64,000 bases of DNA from JADKIH01 sp031385005 (GCA_031385005.1 JANNBB010000062.1:37388-101387); one strand, 5' to 3'; positions 1 through 8,706 are shown, numbered from the stretch's first letter. The notes: generated by a model from the letters alone, not told the origin. Made by a program: numbers and translations.

Positions 1-39
1 GTTTGATTTCATTTTGTCGGATGTTTACTTGCTGATGAT

Positions 40-798
40 TTATTTGAAAAATGATTTGATTATTGGGTCAGTAGACTTTTCGAATTTATCTATTTTGCCC
101 TCTTGATAAACGAATCCATCTTTTAGCATTATAACACGATCCGAATTGATTCGTGCACACTCTATATCGTGTGTAATGATGATTGAAGATGTTTTGTATT
201 TTGATTGGACATCATTAATTAATTGAAATATTTCATCTGATGTTACAGGATCCAATCCTGACGTTGGTTCGTCATAAAGCATGATAAGAGGGTCAACTAC
301 AATCGTACGTGCAAGACTGATACGCTTACGCATTCCACCGGATAATTGCGAAGGCATTTTATATATAGCGTCAGATAAACCAACGTTCTCCAATACTACT
401 TCGATTTTTTCGACTCTTTCTTTTTCAGTTAATTTATTTTTTATTCTTTGAAGAGGAAAGTTGATGTTTTCAAAAACTGTCATCGAATCGTATAAAGCGC
501 CACTTTGAAAAAGAAAGCCTATTTTAACTCTTAATTCGCTTAATTCTTTACTGTTTAATTCGGTAATATTACTTCCTAATACATTAATATTGCCTGAGGT
601 AGGGGTCAATAATCCAACAATACACTTTATTAAAACGGATTTTCCCGTTCCTGATTTACCCAGAATGACCAGATTTTCGCCGTTGAAAAGTTTGAAGCTT
701 ATATCTTTCAATACATCTTGCTCCCCAAAACTTATTTTTAGATCTGTAATTTCAATTACTGTTTCAGCTGAATTATTTGTGTCGTTGTTTTCTTTCAT
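40..798 (-). CDS. mlaF: MlaF-like ABC transporter ATPase
   Basis: ATP-binding subunit of an Mla/Mce-type lipid transporter, which by family moves phospholipids between inner and outer membrane; it acts at the cytoplasmic face of the inner membrane. Visible motifs: Walker A GKSGTGKS at residues 47-54, ABC signature LSGGMRKR at 152-159, Walker B LIMLYDEP at 171-178, and the H-loop ITHD near 210. At 252 aa it has the usual length. The start ATG overlaps the stop of the upstream permease gene (ATGA), so the two are translationally coupled. On the minus strand an ATG at position 12 just beyond this gene could open an mce/mlaD gene that lies outside the window, but only four codons are visible. Confidence 0.92.
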   Translation of the reverse strand: MKENNDTNNSAETVIEITDLKISFGEQDVLKDISFKLFNGENLVILGKSGTGKSVLIKCIVGLLTPTSGNINVLGSNITELNSKELSELRVKIGFLFQSGALYDSMTVFENINFPLQRIKNKLTEKERVEKIEVVLENVGLSDAIYKMPSQLSGGMRKRISLARTIVVDPLIMLYDEPTSGLDPVTSDEIFQLINDVQSKYKTSSIIITHDIECARINSDRVIMLKDGFVYQEGKIDKFEKSTDPIIKSFFK

Positions 799-1610
799 AA
801 CAGATCGGTTATTTGAACAACAATTAAATCAACAAGAATAACCAGAAGGGATGATAGAACTACAGCGGAGTTGGCAGCTTTTCCCACGCTTTCTGTTCCC
901 CGTCCTGCAGTATAACCCTTATAGCATCCGACAATACCTATTACAGCTCCGAAGAAAAATGATTTAACTAATGCAGGGAGAAAATCAATAAACTCCACAT
1001 GACTAAATGCCTGATTAAAGAATAAAATAAAACTTAAATCTCCTTTAATATTTGTTCCTGCCCAACTTCCCAACAAACCGAGAATATCAGCATATAAGGT
1101 TAATAAAGGTATCATCAATGTTGCAGCAAGTACTCTTGTCGCCACTAAAAACTTCATTGGATTAATGGATGATACTTCCATCGCATCAATTTGTTCCGTC
1201 ACCTTCATTGATCCTAATTCCGCACCCATTCCGGAGCCTATTTTTCCTGCACATATCAAAGCCGTTATCACGGGCCCCATTTCTCTTATTATGGATATAG
1301 CTACCATTCCGGGTAACATAGAAGCCGCTCCAAAATCGATTAATACGGGCCGTGATTGAATCGTTAACACTAGACCGATAACCAGTCCGGTAATGGATAC
1401 TAGTGGCAAGGATTTATTACCTATTAAATAGCACTGATTAAGAAATTCCCTGAATTCAAAACCTCTTGAAAAAATCGCTTTTAGTGTTTCATAGATAAAC
1501 AGAAAAATATTGGCAATTTCCTTGAAAAATGAGAAGGCAACATTTTTTTTCTGGATCGCTTTTTCTGAAACTTTTATTGATTTTATTTTTGCAAATTCTC
1601 TTACGCTCAT
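795..1610 (-). CDS. mlaE: MlaE-family lipid transport permease
   Basis: Integral membrane permease of the MlaE/YrbE family that pairs with the ATPase encoded immediately downstream. The 271-aa protein has an amphipathic N-terminal segment followed by about five hydrophobic stretches. The family-typical region around residues 75-170 carries the GAASMLPGM stretch, then REMGPVITALICAGKIGSG and the ATRVLAATLMIPLLTL segment. ATG start at 1610. It overlaps the mlaF start by 4 bp, which fits a two-gene (or longer) minus-strand operon. No promoter was recognised upstream. Confidence 0.92.
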   Translation of the reverse strand: MSVREFAKIKSIKVSEKAIQKKNVAFSFFKEIANIFLFIYETLKAIFSRGFEFREFLNQCYLIGNKSLPLVSITGLVIGLVLTIQSRPVLIDFGAASMLPGMVAISIIREMGPVITALICAGKIGSGMGAELGSMKVTEQIDAMEVSSINPMKFLVATRVLAATLMIPLLTLYADILGLLGSWAGTNIKGDLSFILFFNQAFSHVEFIDFLPALVKSFFFGAVIGIVGCYKGYTAGRGTESVGKAANSAVVLSSLLVILVDLIVVQITDLL

Positions 1611-1776
1611 GTGGGATGTTATTTAAAATAATCAGTTCAGATTATTTTTGTTAAAAACAGGGGAAAATTTATTTATTTCTTTAAATTACTTCCTTTGTTT
1701 TTAGGAAACGAAAAAATTTAGTATGCTCAAATGGGTAGAAGATTTGGTTGGTCCGAAAGTGAAAGTTATTGAATTT

Positions 1777-1813
1777 GAAAACCGCTCAGGTAAACTTCAC
1801 CTGAACGGATTTT
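1777..1813 (-). terminator. Intrinsic terminator after the coiled-coil lipoprotein gene
   Basis: A 10-nt inverted repeat with one mismatch (1782-1791 pairing with 1799-1808, 7-nt loop) is flanked by GAAAA on one side and TTTTC on the other. It lies about 35 bp beyond the stop of the minus-strand lipoprotein gene, so it most likely ends that transcript before mlaE. Confidence 0.6.
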
Positions 1814-1845
1814 CAAAACATACATTTGAACACACACTATTTTTA

Positions 1846-2709
1846 CTAATCTTTTACAACAACCAGGTATTTGGAAGTGCTCCAGAATTTATCGGGGTTA
1901 GTAATGTCTATACTAATTACTTTGTCTTTATCTTTTGTATCGGTAACTAATTTGTACGAGTCTGTCGGGTGATTGGTGATGATTTTTATGTCCTGACCAT
2001 CTACCGGTATTTTTTCTGACTGTGTATAATCAATTTGGGTGAATTGACTCTTATCAAAATCGTCGCTTAGTTTTGTTGTCTTTCCTATTCCAAGTAAGCC
2101 ACCTGATTTGTCAATCAGTTTTAGCTCTTTCAATTTCTTCGATTCACCAACGATATAATATGCTTTATGCATTTCCGCCGTTCCTTCAGCAATGGCTTGT
2201 GATTTAGCAGTGTTTTCAATTGTTAATACTTCAACCGAGGTTTGCAAATGAGCAACATTGGTGCTTAAATTGTTCAACTTTTCATTCAAAACAGTCAATT
2301 CTTCGTTTTTTTGAACCAGTTGCTGGTTTAATGAAACAATTGCTTTTTCGAGTTCCGCATTTTTGTGCGATGAGTTTTTCAGTTTACGATTCAATTCAGT
2401 AATCTTTTTGCTATTTTCAATCATAAGGTTATTGATAGCAGCTATTTCCTGATTAATTCTCGTTTTTTGATCTGATTTCATTTCTCCTCCGGAAGCAGAA
2501 TTCTGTGCAATAATGTTTTGTTTCACTGCAATAGAATCCAGGTTTTTCTCGACATCGTTAAAAGACTCGAGAAATTCATTCATCATATTATTACGTTCAT
2601 TAATAACAGACATCAGCGAATCTTTCTCTCTTTTTGCTTCAGTATTTTCATTCTGAGTGCAGGAAGTTGAAAGTAGGAGGGTAGTGGCAATAATTAAATA
2701 ATATTTCAT
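1846..2709 (-). CDS. Coiled-coil lipoprotein, function unknown
   Basis: A 287-aa exported lipoprotein. It has a signal peptide with lipobox LSTSC (Cys17), then a long charged region rich in Glu, Lys, Asn and Leu (about residues 22-175) that should form a coiled coil. The C-terminal part (about 180-287) is globular-looking and includes a GGLLGIGKTTKL stretch that resembles, but is not, a P-loop. The last hundred residues look like a conserved Bacteroidota lipoprotein module, but I cannot name a function. ATG start at 2709. Monocistronic, with a terminator downstream. Confidence 0.8.
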   Translation of the reverse strand: MKYYLIIATTLLLSTSCTQNENTEAKREKDSLMSVINERNNMMNEFLESFNDVEKNLDSIAVKQNIIAQNSASGGEMKSDQKTRINQEIAAINNLMIENSKKITELNRKLKNSSHKNAELEKAIVSLNQQLVQKNEELTVLNEKLNNLSTNVAHLQTSVEVLTIENTAKSQAIAEGTAEMHKAYYIVGESKKLKELKLIDKSGGLLGIGKTTKLSDDFDKSQFTQIDYTQSEKIPVDGQDIKIITNHPTDSYKLVTDTKDKDKVISIDITNPDKFWSTSKYLVVVKD

Positions 2710-2796
2710 AATTTAAATTTTTATTTTTTGTTGACTGACTAGTTTGGATTATTCTTACTTTCTAATGAAATTAATTTAAATTTTTTTAGATTTTAT

Positions 2797-3018
2797 CTAT
2801 ATACGGGATTTGTTTCCTGTAACAGTAACAGCGATTCCGCCTATCAGAAGAATAATACCAACAATAGGTGACCACTTTACCGGATGATTATTTTCCTTGT
2901 TGATTTCAATTGGGCCTAGATCTACTACTTTTTCTTTTGTAACATAGTTAAATCCGGTGTATGTGAGCATTATTATTCCCAATACTATTAGAACTATTCC
3001 GAGTGTTTTCTTTTCCAT
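2797..3018 (-). CDS. Small two-TM membrane protein
   Basis: A 73-aa protein with two hydrophobic helices (about 6-26 and 49-67) separated by a charged loop. The pattern resembles the DUF3185-type small membrane proteins, but I assign the family only tentatively. It is the last of three short genes (with 3070-3225 and 3273-3593) on the same strand, which looks like a small envelope or stress group. ATG start at 3018. Confidence 0.7.
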   Translation of the reverse strand: MEKKTLGIVLIVLGIIMLTYTGFNYVTKEKVVDLGPIEINKENNHPVKWSPIVGIILLIGGIAVTVTGNKSRI

Positions 3019-3069
3019 TTTTCGTTATTTATTTAAATTAATTGTTTAAATTAATTTTTTATTTTGAAA

Positions 3070-3225
3070 TTAAATTGGTTTTTTGCCTTGTATTACTCTC
3101 AGCAGTACAACAATTATTGCTATTACTAATAAAATGTGAATTAATCCGCCTGCTCCATAACCAATAAAACCAATCAGCCAACTTATAACTAAAATGACTG
3201 CAATGATGTATAATAAATTTCCCAT
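3070..3225 (-). CDS. Lmo0937-type small membrane protein
   Basis: A 51-aa ORF beginning MGNLLYIIAVILVISWLIGF and ending RVIQGKKPI. It has two hydrophobic helices around a Gly-rich GFIGYGAGG turn. The start, the WLIGF motif, the GYGAGG turn, a conserved His at the start of the second helix and the basic tail match the small lmo0937-family membrane proteins common in Bacteroidota. The function is unknown; relatives are often found next to stress genes. ATG at 3225. Confidence 0.75.
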   Translation of the reverse strand: MGNLLYIIAVILVISWLIGFIGYGAGGLIHILLVIAIIVVLLRVIQGKKPI

Positions 3226-3272
3226 TTTTTTATTTTTTAATGTTAATTAGATAATTGAATATTATATTTTGT

Positions 3273-3593
3273 TTAAACTAAAAGAATTAAAAGAAGAAGA
3301 ATTATAATAAGCGCTCCAACAGAAAGATAAACGCCTTCGCCCAGTTGATTGAGTGAACTCTTAATTGCTCTTACTTCTTTCCGAAGTTGTTTTTTTTCTG
3401 ACGAGTTTAATTCGCTTTTGTCCATCGCATTAATCTCATTTAAACGACCAATAAGAGAGTTCGCAAGTTCTTTATCCGAATCAAATGTAACAACCATGGC
3501 TGTAGCTACTTGTTTGTTCTCTGCGCGTGTTTGTGTAGTAATTAGTAGTAAAGAAAAAATTACTATTTTCATGTTAAGTTTTAGGAATTTCAT
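3273..3593 (-). CDS. Exported protein with C-terminal TM helix, unknown
   Basis: A 106-aa protein with a signal-peptide-like N-terminus (residues 1-24, ending TRA) and a short charged, probably helical middle (about 40-83, many Lys, Glu, Ser). A strongly hydrophobic C-terminal helix (about 86-106) runs to the end of the protein. That architecture suggests a membrane-anchored periplasmic protein. I do not recognise a family. First of a three-gene minus-strand group of small membrane proteins. ATG at 3593. Confidence 0.65.
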   Translation of the reverse strand: MKFLKLNMKIVIFSLLLITTQTRAENKQVATAMVVTFDSDKELANSLIGRLNEINAMDKSELNSSEKKQLRKEVRAIKSSLNQLGEGVYLSVGALIIILLLLILLV

Positions 3594-3972
3594 ATCAATA
3601 TGTTTTAAAATTTGTTTAATTTATTGTACAAATTTGCTAATTATATATTCCTTGCTTGTTATATAATACTATAATATTTTTATATAATTACATATACACT
3701 CTCCTTAACGCTAAATTTGATTAAAGGCTAAAAACTTAGATTACTAGTATTATTCCAAGCTGTTGTTTTTTTAAATGAGAAAATAAAGCAATTTATTTTA
3801 TCACTTTAATCTATATTTATTTTAGGAAGGGGGACTTGATACTTATTTGTTTTAATGAAATTCAAAACAATAATTTCAAAATGCTTTAAAAAAAATCCAA
3901 CGTTAATAAGAAAAATATAATAATTTTGAAAAATTTACTAATATTATTGAGACACTCAATATAAGTTATAAT
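3594..3972. other. AT-rich intergenic region
   Basis: 379 bp between a minus-strand small membrane protein gene and the 3' end of an AraC-type gene. It is very AT-rich with short A and T runs. I see no ORF, no RNA gene and no clear terminator. The segment near 3600-3660 probably holds the promoter of the 3273-3593 gene. Confidence 0.5.
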
Positions 3973-4533
3973 TTAAATGTTCTCTAGATTAATTCTTTTT
4001 TTTGATTTTAATGTTTTGAAAAAAGTCGGAGTAAGTCCTGTTACTTTTTTGAATTGAGTGGACAGGTGGGCTACACTGCTATAATGTAATTTTAAAGCAA
4101 TTTCAGATAAATTTAATTCATTGTATATGATAAGTTCTTTCGCCCTTTCGATTTTATGGTGAATGATAAATTGTTCAATTGTTGTCCCTTTAACTTCTGC
4201 AAATAGATGAGCAAGGTAGCTATAGTTATGATTCAATTTTTCGCTTAGTAGATCCGAAAAATTTATTTTCGGTATTTCATCGGTATAATGAATCATTTCA
4301 ATAACGATGTTTTTTATTCGCTCAACAAGAATTGCTCGTTTATCATCCATTACTTCTAATCCTGATTTTAATAATTCTTCTTTTAGTTTTTCTATAATAT
4401 CAGGTGAATAATTTCCCATTAACTCCACTTCTCCTAATTCAAGTCTGGTGAATTTAAGGTTGAGATTATTTAATTCGGATTTTAAAACCATCTTGCATCG
4501 GAGACTAACCATATTTTTTATGTAAAGTTGCAT
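3973..4533 (-). CDS. AraC-type regulator with degenerate HMA-like N-terminus
   Basis: A 186-aa protein with two parts. Residues 1-65 resemble a heavy-metal-associated (HMA) ferredoxin-like fold. They open MQLYIKNMV and keep Cys13, but the first Cys of the CxxC pair is Ser10 (codon AGT). Residues about 75-180 form an AraC-type double helix-turn-helix, with the ELNLSEIALKLHYSSVAHLS and FKKVTGLTPTFFK signatures. It is a paralogue of the gene at 16736-17293, which keeps both cysteines. By inference it is a DNA-binding regulator whose metal- or thiol-sensing capacity may be altered. ATG at 4533. Confidence 0.85.
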   Translation of the reverse strand: MQLYIKNMVSLRCKMVLKSELNNLNLKFTRLELGEVELMGNYSPDIIEKLKEELLKSGLEVMDDKRAILVERIKNIVIEMIHYTDEIPKINFSDLLSEKLNHNYSYLAHLFAEVKGTTIEQFIIHHKIERAKELIIYNELNLSEIALKLHYSSVAHLSTQFKKVTGLTPTFFKTLKSKKRINLENI

Positions 4534-4970
4534 CTTAATACAGATTGTTTCAGTTGAGTATTTCTTATTGTATTAGTTAAAATGACTAAAAAACTATTCT
4601 GTTAATTTATTTATTAGAATAGACTAATTTTTAATGAACATTACCAAATTTGTCAGAGCCCAAATGAAAACGATTATTATAAATTAAAAGAATAATTCGA
4701 TGAAGCTAGCACTCCAAGACTATTTTCAAGATAAACAATTAAATTGATATTTGTTAAATAATTCTTATTTATTATACAAGTAGCTAGTATTGAATAGCTT
4801 TATTATCCTTAAATCCGGTCAATTTCCCAATTTTGATAGAAACTCACTAAATTAAAATTGAGATTTAAGACACAGTTTTTTTAAACAACGTCTTTACAGA
4901 TAATTACTTTGTTTTACTTTTTGTTTTTCAAGTGAAAAAAAAGGGTATGAATTATATTTGAATACTACCC
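4534..4970. other. AT-rich intergenic region
   Basis: 437 bp upstream of the AraC-type gene and downstream of the KAS III-like gene. Apart from the terminator at its right end I see no gene, repeat or RNA. It should contain the regulator's promoter, but no clear -7 box was recognised. Confidence 0.5.
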
Positions 4971-4972
4971 TT
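4933..4972 (-). terminator. Intrinsic terminator of the KAS III-like gene
   Basis: The inverted repeat AAGGGTA ... TACCCTT (left arm from 4941, right arm ending at 4972) has further partial pairing inside. Read on the minus strand it is followed directly by a run of eight or more T. It begins at the stop codon of the minus-strand synthase gene. Confidence 0.7.
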
Positions 4973-6071
4973 AGGCTGGAATTCTATAAACCAACGAATT
5001 AATATTTACACCTGCACCTACTGAAACGAAAAGAACGATGCGACCTTTTGTAATTGTTTGTTCTTCAAATTTGTTTTTGTTGAGCAAGTCGTATAACGTT
5101 GGCAAAGTAGCAACAGAACTGTTTCCCAGCCAGGAAATCGTTAATGGCATAATTTTATCCGGAACTTGTTTAATCCCATATTCTTCATAAAGTCTTTTCA
5201 AGATTGCGCCTACCATTTTTGTATTGGCCTGATGAATCAGGATTTTATCAACTTCTTGAATAGATACTCCCGCTCGTTCAATGCTTTCTTTGATTACAAC
5301 CGGAACTATTTTAAGGGCATGTTCATATAATAATCGACCTTGCATTTTCAAAAATAGATTGTCGACAGGATAATCTGGGTTATTCGATTTTCCCATTTGC
5401 AAAACAAATGCATGTTCTGTAGCATAGGTTTGTGAACAGTGTGCTAAAATTCCAATTGGTTTTTCACTTGGCACAGCTTCTACGATAATAGCTCCGGCAC
5501 CATCTGCATATATCATACTGTCACGGTCGTGTGGATCAGCAATTCTGGATAATGTTTCTGCGCCTATTATCAATATTCTTTTAGCAGCGCCGGCACGAAT
5601 GTAAAAATCGGATTGTATCAAGGCCTGCAACCAGCCGGCACATCCAAAAGGAAGATCGTAGCAAACGGTGTTGGAATTGGAAATGTCGAGTTTATGTTTT
5701 ACTCTTGAAGCAAGCGCAGGTACAAATTCGCTTCTTCTGTTTTCCTCTTTGATGTCTCCGAAATTATGAGCAACAATAATATAATCAAGCGATTCTTTAT
5801 CTACTCCTGATGATTCTAAAGCATCTTTCGCAGCAAAATAAGCGATATCAGAGGTAACTAAATCTTCTGTCACATACCGTCTTTCCAATATCCCGGTTAT
5901 GTCACTGAACCTTCGTATAATTTCTTCGTTAGGTTTTGTCAATTTAACACCCGAGGAGTCATAAAAAACGTTTTTTAAAAAATCTTCGTTCGTTATTCTG
6001 CGAGTTGGTATATAACTGCCGCTACCAATAATTACCGAGTAAATTTGTTTGCTGTTTTTTATTTCGTTCAT
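4971..6071 (-). CDS. 3-oxoacyl-ACP synthase III-like (KAS III/FabH family)
   Basis: Thiolase-fold condensing enzyme of the KAS III family, which condenses acyl-CoA with malonyl-ACP. The catalytic triad is visible: Cys in FGCAGWLQAL (about residue 144), His in ILIHQANTK, and Asn in WLGNSSVATL. It is 366 aa from ATG 6071, somewhat longer than FabH (about 320 aa), with an extra region near residues 45-60, as in non-housekeeping KAS III-like proteins. An in-frame ATG at 6104 would add 11 residues; I prefer 6071. It is alone, not in a fab cluster, so the product (lipid, pigment or other) is unknown. Confidence 0.85.
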   Translation of the reverse strand: MNEIKNSKQIYSVIIGSGSYIPTRRITNEDFLKNVFYDSSGVKLTKPNEEIIRRFSDITGILERRYVTEDLVTSDIAYFAAKDALESSGVDKESLDYIIVAHNFGDIKEENRRSEFVPALASRVKHKLDISNSNTVCYDLPFGCAGWLQALIQSDFYIRAGAAKRILIIGAETLSRIADPHDRDSMIYADGAGAIIVEAVPSEKPIGILAHCSQTYATEHAFVLQMGKSNNPDYPVDNLFLKMQGRLLYEHALKIVPVVIKESIERAGVSIQEVDKILIHQANTKMVGAILKRLYEEYGIKQVPDKIMPLTISWLGNSSVATLPTLYDLLNKNKFEEQTITKGRIVLFVSVGAGVNINSLVYRIPA

Positions 6072-6123
6072 TTTAAATGAATGTAATGTTTGAAAAGCGA
6101 TCAATCGTTTAAAGGATCTGATA

Positions 6124-6131
6124 CAAAGATA
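6124..6131 (-). promoter_or_regulatory. -7 promoter box of the KAS III-like gene
   Basis: On the minus strand this reads TATCTTTG, a match to the Bacteroidota sigma-A -7 consensus TAnnTTTG. It is about 50 bp upstream of the chosen start and just upstream of the alternative one. Confidence 0.5.
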
Positions 6132-6354
6132 AGGCTTTTGTTAAAAAGTACTCATTTATGGTGCATATTACCAATTTCATTCAGTATTGACAATAATTGC
6201 ACTATAAAATTCAATTTATTTAATACCAATTTGAAAAAAAATGCAGATTGCATGATGCTAACTTACTTAAGTTCACCATTAATTAGAAAAAAAACGATTC
6301 GGGTGCCGAATGACCGAATAAAAATAGAAAAGTAATTGCTTTTTTTCTCCCACC

Positions 6355-6729
6355 TTATTTGCGAGAAACTGTCACTTTCTTTTTTTTAGCTTTCTTTTTT
6401 GAAGACTTTGCAATTTTATTATATTCAAGTGCCAAATTAACCCAATACTGCAAGTCTTTTTTGGTATTCAGGTAATCAGCATCTACAAATACAAATCCTT
6501 TCATCACTTTGCCTGTAAAATCCATTGGCATACATCCTTCTTTTTCCATTACTTCTTCGTATTTCTCAGGATTCAATCTGACCATAATTCTTTCTTTTTC
6601 TACCCCTACACACATCTTATCATTAACCATAAAACAAAGTCCGCCAAACATTTTTTTTTCGACAACCTTTTTATGAGTAATGGCAATTATTTCCCTGATT
6701 TTATCTGCTAATTTTTCGTTGTAAGCCAT
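6355..6729 (-). CDS. TfoX N-terminal domain protein
   Basis: A 124-aa protein. Residues 1-105 match the TfoX/Sxy N-terminal fold, with the family-typical KKMFGGLCFMVNDKM segment and later GFVFVD. The C-terminus is a Lys-rich tail (KKKAKKKK). In gammaproteobacteria TfoX controls competence, but stand-alone N-terminal-domain proteins in Bacteroidota have no known role. Its start lies inside the 3' end of the DUF1801 gene, in another frame (29-bp overlap), so the two are probably co-expressed. Confidence 0.8.
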   Translation of the reverse strand: MAYNEKLADKIREIIAITHKKVVEKKMFGGLCFMVNDKMCVGVEKERIMVRLNPEKYEEVMEKEGCMPMDFTGKVMKGFVFVDADYLNTKKDLQYWVNLALEYNKIAKSSKKKAKKKKVTVSRK

Positions 6730-7150
6730 TTTTAGTTTTATGAAAATTATTATCTAATTCAATTGCATCTATAATATAAGATTTCAAAAGGTCCGTATCA
6801 ATTTCTGATAATTTTTGAAAGTCTTTATAATAGACATATTTTCTATTTCCTTTGGATAAATACGGAAAAGGGTCACGCAAAAGATAGCCATTGGTAAACC
6901 CAATCCGAACTCCTGTATATGATTTTTTTTCTCCCCAAAGTATCGAGGCAGGCCAAATGAAAAGTATGTTTTTGTGAAGTCTGAAAAAAGGAACATTATA
7001 AGAAAGTTTTTCAGTTATAGAAGGTGCTAAATTGAAAATAATCTTACGTATGACTAAAACTATTTCTAATTCGTCTTGCGGTAAAAACGACAGAAATTCT
7101 TCTACGTTTTTAAATGAAACGTTTTGCATTTTTCTTCTCTCAGTACTCAT
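6701..7150 (-). CDS. DUF1801 (YdhG-like) protein
   Basis: A 149-aa protein of the DUF1801 fold. Supporting features are the early EFLSFLPQDELEIVLVIRK helix, a KLSYNVPFF strand, and a GVRIGFTNGYLL segment. ATG at 7150 is chosen over the TTG one codon upstream. The function is unknown; the family is often found with DinB or TfoX-N proteins, as here. The 3' end overlaps the TfoX-N gene by 29 bp. Confidence 0.75.
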   Translation of the reverse strand: MSTERRKMQNVSFKNVEEFLSFLPQDELEIVLVIRKIIFNLAPSITEKLSYNVPFFRLHKNILFIWPASILWGEKKSYTGVRIGFTNGYLLRDPFPYLSKGNRKYVYYKDFQKLSEIDTDLLKSYIIDAIELDNNFHKTKNGLQRKISR

Positions 7151-7213
7151 CAACTAGAATTCAAAGTAAATTGTGAAAGAAAAGAAGAATATATTTATTA
7201 GAATTTAAAATAC

Positions 7214-7735
7214 TTATTTAGCAGCAGCAGCCGCAGCTGCCATCATTGCTTCCATATCTTCAGCAGTTGGTCCATAGATTGATGGAACTCTAACGCCCAT
7301 TTGCCTGTAATATGTACTTAATTGACCTCTGTGATGAATCGTGTCATGCAGCAGCACCCAGTACATATCCATCATTTTCCCTTCGTAGATTTTGTTGCCG
7401 TTAACGGTTAAACTAACCATTTTGTTTTCCCATGTCTCATCATCTACATTTTTAAGTTTGTCTATTAGTTGCAGTGAATGTGTCTCATAATATTTATGGG
7501 CCTCATCCACACTTTTAAAATGAACTTCTTTTTCGTCTATAATTTTTGAATCCACTGCATTTTTTAACTCCTCAGCATGTGGTAAAATATGTCCGATAAT
7601 TTGTTTGGCAGTCCTGCTTTTGGGATCCGGTTTAAATTCCCATTTTCCGATATCGGATGGTAAACCTTTAATTGCTCCCAGTGTGCGTTTCATTTCTTTA
7701 TTCCAGTGGGAGATGAAGAATTCTTTGTTTTTCAT
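7214..7735 (-). CDS. DinB-family putative metal-dependent protein
   Basis: A 173-aa four-helix-bundle protein of the DinB/YfiT superfamily. Probable metal-binding histidines lie in HILPHAEEL (about 49-57) and in LLHDTIHHRGQLSTY (about 127-141). Relatives are thiol S-transferases or of unknown function. The C-terminus is an odd low-complexity run of eight alanines before the final Lys, encoded by GCx repeats at 7216-7245. ATG at 7735. Confidence 0.8.
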   Translation of the reverse strand: MKNKEFFISHWNKEMKRTLGAIKGLPSDIGKWEFKPDPKSRTAKQIIGHILPHAEELKNAVDSKIIDEKEVHFKSVDEAHKYYETHSLQLIDKLKNVDDETWENKMVSLTVNGNKIYEGKMMDMYWVLLHDTIHHRGQLSTYYRQMGVRVPSIYGPTAEDMEAMMAAAAAAAK

Positions 7736-7792
7736 GATGAAGAATTTTCAGTGATTAAATTGATTAAATGAGTAAGCAAGTTATTAATATTT

Positions 7793-8491
7793 TTAAACCT
7801 TCAAAGTAGACATACCTCCATCCACATGAAAAGTTTGACCTGTAATCCAGGATGATTTAACCGATAATAGAAATTCAGCCATATTTGCGGCGTCTTCAGT
7901 TGTTCCAATCCTTTTTAAAGGATGCCTTTGCGCATTTGCTTGTATTTTCTGATCACTATTCAGCATCGATGAGGAGAGAGGTGTATCCGTCAGCGATGGT
8001 GCAATACAATTTACTCTTACTATTGGGGCAAATTCCGCCGCTAATGCTTTGGTCATACCTTCCAATGCTCCCTTTGATACCGATACTTGTGAATGAAAAC
8101 TAAATCCGGTTTGAACCGCTACTGTCGAAAAAACAACAATCGATGCATTTGGTGATTTTTTCATTCTCGGAAGCAAGGCCTGTATGACTTTTATTGCCCC
8201 TACTACCTGCAAATTAAAGTCACTCAGAAAATCAACAGGTTTTATTCTTTCAAACGGACGAAGATTAATGCTTCCCGGACAGTACACTAATCCATCCACA
8301 GTTTCAGGCAAAAAATCAAAATTATTATTTTCGTCAAGCACATTTAAATAGGTATATAATAAATTGCTTTTGCCGCTTGGGATTTCATGTTTAAAATAAG
8401 TCGCATAAACATTGTGTTCTGCTTGCGCCAATTGATTGGACAGTTGTTTACCAATACCCGTAGAACCTCCAACGATAAAAATTGTACTCAT
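7793..8491 (-). CDS. SDR-family protein lacking the catalytic Tyr
   Basis: A 232-aa short-chain dehydrogenase/reductase fold. The NAD(P)-binding GGSTGIG motif is at residues 8-14, a Ser is present in VVFSTVAVQTG, and the C-terminal TGQTFHVDGGMS is typical of the family. The usual catalytic YxxxK is read here as VSVSK in HSQVSVSKGA, so Tyr is replaced by Val while Lys is kept. Related Bacteroidota proteins seem to share a non-Tyr residue, so this may be a subfamily trait rather than decay. Substrate unknown. Confidence 0.85.
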   Translation of the reverse strand: MSTIFIVGGSTGIGKQLSNQLAQAEHNVYATYFKHEIPSGKSNLLYTYLNVLDENNNFDFLPETVDGLVYCPGSINLRPFERIKPVDFLSDFNLQVVGAIKVIQALLPRMKKSPNASIVVFSTVAVQTGFSFHSQVSVSKGALEGMTKALAAEFAPIVRVNCIAPSLTDTPLSSSMLNSDQKIQANAQRHPLKRIGTTEDAANMAEFLLSVKSSWITGQTFHVDGGMSTLKV

Positions 8492-8706
8492 AATGTATTT
8501 TTTGACTTGAATTATTTATTCGGATAGCAATTTATGTTTTTAAAACAGGACTGTGTAAATTATTCCTTTTTTTTTGAGTTGTTTTAAAATGAAAGTCGAA
8601 AAGAAATGAAAATAATTGGTTTTTTATTAGAATTTCTTCTGTCAATTTAAAGTCAGGCAGATGCACTTAATTGATTGATATTTAATGAAAAATTCGTTTT
8701 TTTTTG

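Noticed and set aside
1..12. Start of an mce/mlaD gene on the minus strand
   Set aside because: Only four codons (MKSN) are in the window; too little to call a gene, although the position after mlaF fits.
1723..1950. Plus-strand ORF of 75 codons opposite the lipoprotein gene
   Set aside because: It runs through the terminator hairpin and into the antisense of the lipoprotein gene, shows no family and no promoter. Most likely chance.
2078..2100. GGLLGIGKTT in the coiled-coil lipoprotein as a P-loop
   Set aside because: The protein is exported, the motif lacks the GxxxxGK[ST] spacing within a nucleotide-binding fold, and no Walker B is visible.
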